DNA of 64,000 nucleotides. Source: Erodium maritimum (lineage: Eukaryota; Streptophyta; Magnoliopsida; Geraniales; Geraniaceae). The stretch spans positions 60,750,012 to 60,814,011 of the forward strand of contig OY997590.1 in NCBI GenBank assembly GCA_963921825.1, read 5' to 3'. The notes under the pieces were generated by a model. The model did no database searches. It was not told the origin of the DNA and saw only the letters and a list, made by a program, of their open reading frames with translations. Shown piece by piece: positions 11,162 to 20,595 of the stretch (its first letter is position 1; every line of letters begins with the position of its first letter). The translations under genes were made by a program, and so were the position numbers.

Positions 11162-13207
11162 CTAGCAACCCCAAATCTTCAGGAAGGACAAAACGGGCTT
11201 TCTCCCGCGCCATTTCTCAAATGGTGTCCCTTCCACAGCCTTCATCGGAGCCCGATTCAAAATGAATGCGGCCGTCTCCAGAGCATAACCCCAGAAAGAG
11301 ATTGGGAGATCAGTCCCACTAATCATGGACCGGACCATATCCAATAAAGTCCGATTTCTCCGTTCGGACACACCATTCAATTGTGGTGTTCCGGGAGGAG
11401 TCCATTCCGCAAGGATCCCACTTTCTGCTAGATGATCTAAAAACTCTGTGGTCAAGTATTCTCCACCTCGATCTGATCGAAGTGCTTTAATACTTTTCCC
11501 GAGCTGGTTTTCTACTTCAGTCTTAAACTCTTTGAATTTATCAAAAGCTTCAGACTTATGTCTCATCAAATAGACATAACCATATCTACTGAAGTCGCCA
11601 GTAAATGTGATAAAGTAGCTAAAACCCCTCCTGGCAAGTGTGCTCATTGGTCCACACACATCCGAGTGTATTAGCCCCAATAAGTCACCCGCCCTTTCAC
11701 CGCGACCGATGAAGGGCGCTTTAGTCAGTTTTCCCATCAAACAAGATTCGCATCTATCAATCGAATGAAATTCGAATGGACTAAGAAGTCCACACTTGTG
11801 AAGTGTTGATATGCGTTTCTCGTTTATGTGGCCTAAACGACAATGCCATAAAAGAGTTTGGTCTAAATCATTGGACTTAGACCTCTTGGTATTTACATTA
11901 TATATAGAGCTTGAGGCATTGTTATCCATATCCAATATGTACAATCCTCCAACCATTTTGGCGCTAGCATAAAATATATCATTGCATAAAATATTGAAAA
12001 TCCCATTTCCAACATCAAAATTGTATCCTTCCTTGTCCAACAAAGAAATAGATACAATATTCCTACTGAAAGTAGGTACACAATATACATTGTTCAAAAC
12101 AAAAACTAGCCCACTTGGCAAAAGAAGACTTATGGATCCTACAGCAGTCGCCACAACTCTAGTCTTGTTGCCCACTCTGAGGTCCACCTCGTCCTTCTTC
12201 AAGCTTCTCCTACCTTCCAGCCACTGCACATTAGTACAAATGTGAGATTCAGCCCCGGTATCCAATACCCATGAATCTTTGGAAGTAGTGAGATTTAGCT
12301 CTATAAAGAAAATACCTGATGAAGGCACAGTCCCACCGCCCTTCTTCAGATCATCCAGAAACTTCCTGCAATCTTTCTTCCAGTGACCAGACTGTTGACA
12401 GTAGAAGCAGACATTCTCGACATCCTTCCCCTTCCTTGAGGACTCCCCGGTCCTAGGAGGGTTAGGACGCTTCGGATGCCTCATCTTTCCTGCCAAGTGC
12501 ATAGGGGCCTTGCCCTTACCACTAACAGTTCCCTTATTCTTGAAACTGTTTCCCTGTCTGACCATCAGAACATCCTTGGATCCCTGATCCTTGACGTTCT
12601 TTTCAGCAGTTACCAACATTCCATGCAACTCTGAAATGGTCTTGTCCATATCGTGCATATGATAGTTCATGACGAACGTAGCATATGAACGAGGAAGGGA
12701 ACACAGAACCACATCCGCTGCCATCTCGTTCTCTATCTTAAGACCCAGTCGATTAAGATGTTCGAGATGCCCCTTCATCTTTAGGACATGAGGACCCACG
12801 GAGACTCCTGCTGACATTTTGCAGGAGAGAAGTTCATTAAGGACATTGTATCTCACGATACGTGCCCTTTCCTTGAACATACCCTTTATGATCCCCATCA
12901 TAGTATAGGGGTCATCAGAGTACTCCATGAACTGGTCTTGGAGATCAGACTCCATGCAGCCCAGCATAATACATGCCACATCTATAGAATCGCTAAGGTG
13001 CTTTTGGTATGCATCCTTAACGGCCCTAATGGCATTATTAGCTGGCTCCTCAGGGATAGCCTGGTCTAGGACATATTCTTTGCGCTCGAATTTGAGGACT
13101 ATCCTCAAGTTTCTGTCCCAGTCCAAGTAGTTTGTCCCACTTAGCTTGATCCTATCAAGAATGGTTTTTAGTGACAAACTACTATTGTTCGCTGAAGTAC
13201 TTGCCAT
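11162..13207 (-). CDS. B1 gag-protease-integrase polyprotein (truncated)
   Basis: This 681-codon frame starts at the ATG 13207-13205, where sister element B2 also begins. Residues 1-270 are a copia Gag with GTNYLDWDRNLRIVLKFE. The zinc knuckle CFYCQQSGHWKKDC lies near 267-280. The protease motif SWVLDTGAESHIC follows near 312-324, then the pre-integrase LWHCRLGHINEKRI with the CESC zinc ligands. The integrase core has the D, D and E residues in HSDVCGP, LRSDRGGEY and NGVSERRN. A TAG at 11162-11164 ends it after FLKIWGC, mid-integrase, although the following codons continue in frame. Gag, PR and the integrase core look intact; the full polyprotein cannot be made without readthrough. Confidence 0.93.
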   Translation of the reverse strand: MASTSANNSSLSLKTILDRIKLSGTNYLDWDRNLRIVLKFERKEYVLDQAIPEEPANNAIRAVKDAYQKHLSDSIDVACIMLGCMESDLQDQFMEYSDDPYTMMGIIKGMFKERARIVRYNVLNELLSCKMSAGVSVGPHVLKMKGHLEHLNRLGLKIENEMAADVVLCSLPRSYATFVMNYHMHDMDKTISELHGMLVTAEKNVKDQGSKDVLMVRQGNSFKNKGTVSGKGKAPMHLAGKMRHPKRPNPPRTGESSRKGKDVENVCFYCQQSGHWKKDCRKFLDDLKKGGGTVPSSGIFFIELNLTTSKDSWVLDTGAESHICTNVQWLEGRRSLKKDEVDLRVGNKTRVVATAVGSISLLLPSGLVFVLNNVYCVPTFSRNIVSISLLDKEGYNFDVGNGIFNILCNDIFYASAKMVGGLYILDMDNNASSSIYNVNTKRSKSNDLDQTLLWHCRLGHINEKRISTLHKCGLLSPFEFHSIDRCESCLMGKLTKAPFIGRGERAGDLLGLIHSDVCGPMSTLARRGFSYFITFTGDFSRYGYVYLMRHKSEAFDKFKEFKTEVENQLGKSIKALRSDRGGEYLTTEFLDHLAESGILAEWTPPGTPQLNGVSERRNRTLLDMVRSMISGTDLPISFWGYALETAAFILNRAPMKAVEGTPFEKWRGRKPVLSFLKIWGC

Positions 13208-14741
13208 TTGATCTACACGACAAACAAAATATAATCAGTAAACTGAATAAATTTTATGCAGATCAAGTTCAAACACCAACCAATTGATTCTAAACCTTTA
13301 GAACCTAAAACCAAGATCCTTGATTCACCCGATTAAGCTGAACTAATGCTCACCACTTAATCGAGCTATGTAGGTAGGACTCCATCCAATCACATCCAAT
13401 GTGACTCTTGGCTAGGTTATGTACTCATGTACACGGCTTACCCTATCTAATACCCTAGCTCAACCTCAGGCGAGAATCGTAGTCGGGTCCACCAATTTTC
13501 AACTATGGCCCGTCACTATGTGGGTTATCCGCTAATGCGCACGACACCTACACATGTCGTCCAAACCTACTACCCCGCTTTCCCATGGATGCTCCGCTAA
13601 TGCGCACGACACCCATAGGACGGGGAGGTAGTAAGGTGTTGATAATTGGGAGGTATCGGACATGACCCGTTTTTACTTGTCCGGTTGTGTTTTAAACTTT
13701 TGGCACATCCTAGATGCGATGAGCACATCAACTACATTCCAAATGTAATGATACCTCCAATTACATCCAATTTAATTCTTCCTTCGAACCCGTCAACTAC
13801 ATCCAATGTAATGACGATTCTAAGGGCTCACAGACAATGATTAAAACCAATTTTATCTTTGCATGTGAGGTGATATGCTCGGTAAATTAAGTTAAGCATG
13901 CAATTCTAAAACACATAGAAATGATCATGCAAAAACTAAACCAAGCATAAAGCGTTAAATATGTACATAATAGCCCACTAAACTAACTCCCACTAGCTTC
14001 TTGAGCTCCACCGACTCCAAGCCGATGTCAAAACCCGAGAAGCCACCAAATGACCTTTTCGCCCTTTCTTCGTCTTGAGTAAAATATTACAATTTAATAC
14101 ACGACTCGCAGGTCGGGAATTAATAAATATTACAAATAAGTGGTACGACGACCACACCTCGAAAAAATAATTACACGCTAACTCTAACGGCTCGCAGGCC
14201 GTGAAAAGCGATAAATAATTAAATCAAACTCGGGGCTATTATGTACACCATGCCAACATCACATCACACATCGTGTTATCAAACAAGCATGTTATCAAAC
14301 ATCATGTGATTTTCCGGTTTTAATTAATTGCCAAGTTTCTAAAATTTTTGATACTCGGTTTATCGAAACCGTTCAAAATTGAAACTTTTGAACATTTGAT
14401 TTTTGAGTTCATCAAGACGGTTCCAAACTCGTCATGACTAACAAAACGGTTTAGCTCGGCATATTGACCATCCAATGGTCATGCTTGGCCTAGCTCCGTC
14501 CAACGGAGCCCCGTTCGGTCCCGGTTTCGGCTCCCCGAGAGTCCCGCTCCCGAGACCCGAAAAATCAAATTTTTTTCAAAAATTCCAGATTTGATAAACT
14601 TTTCAAAAATTCATTTTTCATGCATTAAACCCATAAACAATAATTTAAAACATGTTATCAAAAAATTTAGCAAATTAACATGCAAAACCGAAACTAGCAA
14701 GCAAAACCGAAAGTTCTCTTGTGAATCCCGAAGGTAGCACG
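13208..14741 (-). other. Long untranslated leader of B1
   Basis: The leader has 1.53 kb between PBS and gag, and is collinear with 48786-50306 in B2. It contains short local repeats: cgctaatgcgcacgacacc twice (near 13530 and 13593), ctcgcagg-centred partial palindromes twice (near 14108 and 14190), and attacatccaat-type repeats near 13740-13810. No sense coding frame is seen. Packaging or dimerisation signals would be expected here. Confidence 0.75.
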
Positions 14742-14754
14742 GCTCTGATACCAC
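14742..14754 (-). other. Primer-binding site of B1
   Basis: The minus strand reads gtggtatcagagc directly after the 5' LTR. TGGTATCAGAGC is the standard initiator-Met tRNA complement of plant LTR retrotransposons. Confidence 0.93.
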
Positions 14755-16430
14755 TGTTGGGTCTCGATGGAGGGTATGAACACATACTTGCAGCGGAAAT
14801 AACTCGAGACCATGTCATAGAACACTACCAAATATTAGATAGACAAGAGAATAAACAATATGGATGTTTCCTTACCAACTAGTTCAAGAAAAGGAAGAGA
14901 ACACCAAAGAAACGATGATCGGCTTGAGTCTCCAAGACGCCTACGTATCCAATTGGAATCAAAGCCACGTAGTTCTTCTTTAGATGACTCAAGAACACAA
15001 CAAGAGGGGGGGAAAGTGCCAAACTCGAAATTGTAGTGTGAGAGGGAGAGAAGTTGTGTTTCTTTTCTTGTCTTGTGATTTGTTGTAGGAAAAAGATGAC
15101 TTAAACCATCAACAACCATCAAGGACAAGTAAGGTGTGAAGCATGGTGTGAAGTAAGACAAGCATGGTGCTAAGTATGGCAAGACAAGATGGGTTAGGTG
15201 GTGAATCACCAACACCTTAATCCTTGTCTTGCTTACTTAGTACTAATTAATCAAGACTTGATTAATTAGTTCCATGGGCCTTGGTTGCATGGGCCTTTCA
15301 TGGGCCTCTTGGAACATGGCCCATGGCCATTCCCAACGAGGTCCCGTGACGTGCTCATCGCCTCCAAGCCTTCCAAACCGGAAATGTCCAACATTATCCA
15401 ACGCGATCAATCCCAAGACTCTAAGCCTTGTCCTGATCCGTAATGTCCTATGCACTTACGGGCACATGACCCAAAACCCAGTTTTGGTCATGTCCCGAGA
15501 CAACTCTCTTTTGGCCATTCTCCATAAATGTGTCAATGAGTTTCATCCTTCGGTGTGACCCTTAGGTCTATGCATGTCGATAGATCAACGTAAAATCCCA
15601 TTTTACTTGATCCTATATAAGTGGCAACTAACGAGACTTTAGTATTGCCTGACACTACATAGCGAATCGAACCAATCGATTCTAACCTTTCCGTCGTCCC
15701 TGTCATTATCCTTTTATCTCCGATATCCTGATTGAGATAAGGCATAGAGCCGTCATCCTTATTATTCTCAATCACTGTTCCTTGATATGTGAGATGACTG
15801 AATATATGATACCTAGTATCATGTGCATGGCCATGCTATTCTTTCAGTCACTCTCGATCAAGCGGCCGAGAACCGATATCTTTCCCATACCTCAGTATGA
15901 GGGATAAATCCCTTAGCCTTCTTTCGTGTCACTCATGCAACCCGTCCCCAAGCCAATCCTGGCCGTTATGGAAGCCCTATTACGGACAACGTTAGGCTCA
16001 GGTCAAACTTAGTTGTTGACTGCATAGTGATCACAAAGACTCCTTGGTCTAAGGATACATGACAAGCTACGACACTGAATATGTTAATGACTCAATCTAT
16101 GGCACATATTCAGGGCGGGTCGTCAAATATCATGTCCCACATGATATCTATGATCAGACTCCGGAATCCCATTCCAATGACTAACAGAACGTAAGCCATG
16201 AAGAGCCATCTTTCATACTAGTCGCTTCTAGTGAAGCTTTATTGACTAAGGACCCATCGAGTGTGATCCATCTCGATCTATGGTTCTATTCGCATGGTGG
16301 GCATAGATCAGAAATCACATCGATATATTACTCCAACACATAAGTAATAGAAAGCCGCTTTAATCTTATTGCTAATGATGATATATACATTTGGACATTT
16401 ATGATTGAACTACGGGCACTAAGACTAACA
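14755..16430 (-). repeat. 5' LTR of B1
   Basis: It is the same length as the 3' LTR (1,676 bp). Differences noticed by eye include single-base changes around 15172, 15284, 15352, 15376-15380, 15432, 15452 and 15919. It should carry the promoter and R region; I did not find an unambiguous TATA box. It is followed by the PBS. Confidence 0.96.
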
Positions 16431-16435
16431 ATGTT

Positions 16436-17310
16436 GTCTCATCAAAATGACAATCTGCAAATCTTGCAGTAAACAAATCACCCGTCCGAGGTTCAAGATG
16501 CCTTATAATGGACGGTGAGTCAAAACCAACATATATCCCGAACCGACGTTGGGGTCCCATTTTTGTGCGTTGAGTAGGTGCGATCGACACTTGCACTGCG
16601 CAACCAAAGGTTCACAAATGGGATATATTAGGTTGGTGCACACACACAAGTTGTACAGGAGAATATTGATGGTATGCACTTGGTCTTATATGAATTAAAG
16701 ATGCAGCATGGAATACAACATGTCCCCAAGCAGAAATAGATAATTGTGATTGCATTAGTAATGTACGTGCAATTACCTGTATACGTTTGATAAACGATTC
16801 TTCTAAACCATTTTGGGTATGGACATGTGCAATGAGATGTTCAATATCAATCCCTAAAGACATGCAATAATCATCAAATGCTTTTGATGTGAACTTACCA
16901 GCATTATTAAGACAAATCGACTTAATGGGCCGATAAGGGAAATGTTCCCTCAACTTAATGATTTGTGCAAAACATTTAGTGAATGCAACATTTCGCGTTG
17001 ACAACAAGCAAATATGAGACCATCTGTTGGATGCGTCTATCAGGACCATGAAATAACTGAATGGTCCACTAGTTGGATGTATAAGGCCACATATATCTCC
17101 CTGAATCCTTTGCAAGAAAGATGGCATTTCAATGTTAATCTTGGTTTGCGATGGTCGGACCACTAATTTTCCTTGTGAACAAGATGTACATGATATCTCA
17201 TTGGACATTACGATCTTTTGGTCCTTTAATGAATGCTCACATGAGTTTTCAACAATCCTACACATGATGGCCGATCCCGGATGACCAAGACGATTGTGCC
17301 AAAGCATAAA
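16436..17310 (-). pseudogene. Copia A integrase core
   Basis: The minus-strand peptide begins MLWHNRLGHPGS, with downstream CTSCSQGK completing the HHCC zinc finger. The core shows GDICGLIHP for the first Asp and NGLEESFIKR for the catalytic Glu. The second Asp is replaced: the peptide reads ICLNNAGKF where copia integrases normally have LDNAGEF. A frame change occurs near 16600, then VGFDSPSIIRHLEPRTGDLF reaches the B1 insertion at 16435. The loss of a catalytic residue means this integrase would be dead even without the insertion. Confidence 0.9.
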
Positions 17311-17774
17311 AGAATTGGATTAATGAACTTCTGGTTCATCGTTGCGTACGTTTCAACGGTTCTTATGGTTGTATAATACAAACCTGATGATAGAACCTGT
17401 TATTTTTCAAGTACACACTTTTCACAACACTTATTAAAAGTAATACAGAAAAATTCAGTCTCATTTTCACTTCTGGTCTCGACATGATATCCATTGCTAC
17501 GAATATCCTTGAAGCAAAGTAGATTTCTTCTGGATCTACTTGCATATAAAGCATTATGAGTATTTAACCTTGTTGCATTTTCTAATATCAAGGTGGCTAT
17601 TCCGGAGCCCTCTATCAAATTTTCAGTGCCCGTAATTGTGCTAACATTTGTTTCAACCAAGGTTAGATAATAAAAATATTTCTTATCTCTTAAGATTGTG
17701 TGCGTTGACACATAATCAAGAATACATAAGTCGCCATCATTTCTGCAGATATGTGACCCATAGTTGGGATCCAT
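17311..17774 (-). pseudogene. Copia A protease region
   Basis: A 124-codon frame (17774-17400) carries the copia protease/pre-integrase stretch CILDYVSTHTILRDKKYF, in which the Asp of the D(S/T)G-type active site remains but the following residues are changed. GTENLIEGSGIATL and RNLLCFKDIRSNGYHVET follow. It leads into integrase with a frame change around 17400-17310. Confidence 0.8.
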
Positions 17775-17886
17775 ATCCTTTCAAAAAATGTATTACATTA
17801 GTTTATAAACTTAGGAAATGATTACAAAAACATCATATATATATTTCACATTGACTAAAAGAAGGGGAATACATAACAACACAAGT

Positions 17887-18899
17887 TCAATCTACATTTT
17901 CATCATGATCCACATTTTCGTCATCATCTTTAAAGAAGTCGGAGACTGTAAGCTTGATCGGAGCATCTTCAGGGCTCATATGATCAATGAAATTTGTCTC
18001 AGCGACCTTCTCTTTTCCCTTGATCGACTCTTGGTATAACTTTACCAAGTGGTTTGGCACACGACATACACGTGACAAATGATCAGCCCCTCCACATCGG
18101 TAACATATGTTTTCGGCATTTTTGGTAGTCTAGTTCTATTGGCCTTTTCCTTTCTCATATCGGTTCCACTTCTTGTGGTAAACCTTATCATCTCTTCTAT
18201 AAGGTTGGAAATTGGTATGCCCATAGTCATGACTGCGACCACATCCACGACCTCGACCTCGACCTCTAAAGGGTCTTCAGCCTCGTCTGTGTCCAGAGTT
18301 ACCATCATATCCTGTCACATTCGCTTCAGGGAATGGATCACTTCCTACAGGGCGAGTTTGATGGTTTTTCATTAATAATTCATTGTTTTGCTCTGCAACG
18401 AGCAAACAAGCAATCATATCTGTAAATTTATGAAACTTTTTCTCTCGATATTACTTCTGCAGGAGCATATTCGAGGGATGGAACGTGGATAATGTTTTCT
18501 CAAGCATAAATTCGCCAGTTATCTTCTCACCACAACTGGAAAGCTTGGATACAATTTTAAACATGACCTAATTGTACTCATTTATAGACTTAAAGTCTTG
18601 TAACCTGAGGTTAGACCAATCATATAGGGCACGAGGGAGAGCTAGTGCTTTCATATGCTCAAATCTCTCCTTGAGCTGAACCCATAAACTATGAGGTTAG
18701 ACCAATCATATAGGGCACGTGATGACGGATTAATATTGTGGTCGTGGCTTTGTTTTTAACTGATTCATTATTCCCCTCTTTTATGACGTATTCAAGATTC
18801 TGAGATCTCAAGTGGAGAGTCGAGTCTAGTGCCCATTCATAATAGTTCTTCCCATCTAGTTTATGGGGTGCATAGTTAAGCTTTGTCAAGTTATCCATC
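17887..18899 (-). pseudogene. Copia A gag
   Basis: It starts MDNLTKLNYAPHKLDGKN and continues through YEWALDSTLHLRS, a UBN2-type copia Gag. Across stops and frame changes, LKERFEHMKALALPRALYDW, SINEYNQVMFKIVSKL and an RGRGRGRG-rich tail can be read, then the zinc knuckle CYRCGGADHLSRVC near 18100. A 28-bp direct repeat (18606-18633 and 18692-18719) has replaced part of the Gag core. The tail is Asp/Glu-rich. Confidence 0.87.
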
Positions 18900-19291
18900 C
18901 TGAACATCGATAAAAATAATTGCATGTCAGGATCATACTCGACTTCAGGTCGTTGGTATTTTATTTTGGAACATCTGGTTTAACACATATGGGTCGCTGG
19001 TATTATGTATTTGGAACTTCTAGTTCAAACGTTTTGGTTTCAACGAATCTTAAATTCAAGTATACGGTAAATATCAAATTTCTGATGTGAAAGATCCAAG
19101 TTATATTTGCAGCCACAGAGCATATTTATTAGAAACCGTAAATAAACTTATATAAATGAGCATGAATCAGGTATAAATAAATTAACAATGATATAAAAAT
19201 CTGATACCTGAACAATAGAACAGAGCGATCGTACTTAATAACGAATTGAGAAAACTTAACGATTAAATGGAGCGAACTCGTGCTGATAACG
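18900..19291 (-). other. Copia A leader with primer-binding site
   Basis: This lies between gag and the 5' LTR. Directly after the LTR the minus strand reads cgttatcagcacgag (19291-19277), the PBS form common in small plant copia elements. The rest is AT-rich untranslated sequence with no gene. Confidence 0.75.
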
Positions 19292-19482
19292 TGTTGTGAT
19301 TACTTTTAAATGATCAGAATCGAAACTTACTGAACCGAAACAAATTTACTCTCCTTTTTTTGTTATGTCTTACATGAACTCATGTGATAGGTATATATAA
19401 CCCTATACATGGATGAGTCATGTGACATGTGTCATCCATGTAAAGGGTGGTGGCCAAAACCTATTACACGTGTATTACAACA
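19292..19482 (-). repeat. 5' LTR of copia A
   Basis: At 191 bp it is shorter than its partner because it lacks the extra block seen at 3520-3550. The ends TGTTGTGATT and TTACAACA match the 3' LTR, and the plus-strand TATATAA at about 19393 is shared with it. The 5-bp flank is TAAAG. Confidence 0.92.
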
Positions 19483-19552
19483 TAAAGCATGTTTTATAGA
19501 TCTTTTAGGTTAATATCTTCCACCAATTACTATCAAAGCATGTTTTAGAGAT

Positions 19553-20340
19553 TTATTTTTTTTGGTTAAAATGTGTAATTTCATTAACTTCGATTTTAAT
19601 TACAAGTAAGGGCATCAGGAGTAAATCACTGACCAATAAATATAAAAGAGTCATTATACTGTATAGTGTTCTAGAAGGTCTCATTACTAAAAACTCTGAG
19701 ACAGATGATCCGATACAACCGATGTTGAAAGAGCCATAAAGGCAAACTGAAAATACAACTAAAATATGGCGCAACCAATGATTGCTGCTCAAGGTATAAC
19801 CTTCATGCTCCATTCTTTGTATTAAACCAAACTTGCGATCATTGATTTTAAGAGGAGGCGGAACTCTTTCCACTACAAAGATAAAATCAGATAAAATAAA
19901 AAAGACCCATTCGATTAACCAGATCCAGAATTGAAAGAGGGGTCGAGGAGGGTGCGGTGGTACAAACCAGGTAGACGGTCGAGGCGGTGGTGGATGCGGT
20001 TTTAGGGACGGCGGCGGAGGTTTCATAGAATTTCTGCCGAGATCAATCGGGGAAGAGGCAGTAGCCGTCGAGAACCCCCCAAAAAAATTGGAAAAGGAAC
20101 AGGTGATGTCGGCGGCGACGTGATTGTGATGATGAGAGTTGGGGGTGAGATTGGGAAAATCGGGGAAGATGGGGGTTGGGTACTGATGACTCTCGTGTGG
20201 AGCAGACGAGCAGGAGAGGATGAAGAGGATGAGCGCCATATCGACAGAGAAGCAGTACCGGACTGAGACCGGGAGGAGCCGCGTCGTCCCCAAAGAAAAG
20301 CCGTGGTCTAGGCTTGAGGTTCTGAAACCTTAACATAACA
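19553..20340 (-). mobile_element. Short non-LTR retroposon, copy 2
   Basis: On the minus strand it starts near 20340 and ends with an A-run at 19553-19560, after a stretch homologous to the 3' end of the retroposon at 1622-3350. A 246-codon frame (20293-19553) includes LPVSVRYCFSVDMALILFIL, then a Pro-rich part, WIWLIEWVFFILSDF and EGYTLSSNHWLRHILVVF. No RT or known domain is present. Its 3' flank holds a near-repeat of aaaacatgcttt. It was probably mobilised in trans by a LINE; a Sadhu-like identity is a guess. Confidence 0.5.
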
Positions 20341-20595
20341 CATTAGTTTCCTTGCGATATACTTATGATTTGTTTTGCTTTCAAGTTTTCAGAGATTGAT
20401 CGAAACTGCTATTATAATTTATAACACGTGGGCTTTTACAACATGATTTAGGGGAAAGCCCGGGAAAAGAACATGAGGGAGGGTAAAGGCAAATGAGACA
20501 GAACATGCTGACTTAGTGAAGAGTCATGTTCTCATGTTCCTCTCTGAGAAAAAAAATGGGTGTTTAGAAAAAAAAAACGGTCAAGTTTGTATTCC
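20341..20595. other. Unassigned AT-rich spacer
   Basis: No open frame or repeat is recognised. Two A runs are present (around 20550 and 20568). Confidence 0.4.

Larger units (their letters stand above)
7781..16430 (-). mobile_element. Complete Ty1/copia element B1 (8.65 kb)
   Basis: Two 1,676-bp LTRs (7781-9456 and 14755-16430) flank an interior with PBS, a long leader, gag-PR-INT, RT-RH and a polypurine tract. The perfect 5-bp TSD ATGTT lies at 7776-7780 and 16431-16435. By eye the LTRs differ at about eight positions (about 0.5 %), so this is a recent insertion. Even so, pol has an in-frame stop (11162-11164) and a deletion with frameshift near 10842. It is inserted in copia A in the same orientation. 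Confidence 0.97.
3483..19482 (-). mobile_element. Ty1/copia element A, nested by two later insertions
   Basis: The LTRs are 3483-3699 and 19292-19482; both start TGTTGTGATT and end TTACAACA on the plus strand. The flanking 5 bp are TAAAA (3478-3482) and TAAAG (19483-19487), matching at 4 of 5. Coding order on the minus strand is gag, protease, integrase, RT, RNase H, as in copia. Removing the solo LTR (5520-7203) and element B1 (7781-16430), each with one target duplication, leaves about 5.65 kb, a normal copia size, and the pol reading resumes across both sites. The coding region has several stops and frameshifts. Confidence 0.93.

Noticed and set aside
13646-13840. 64-codon frame also present at 49674-49868
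   Set aside because: Antisense in the copia-B leader; its conservation reflects shared ancestry of two element copies, and it has no domain.
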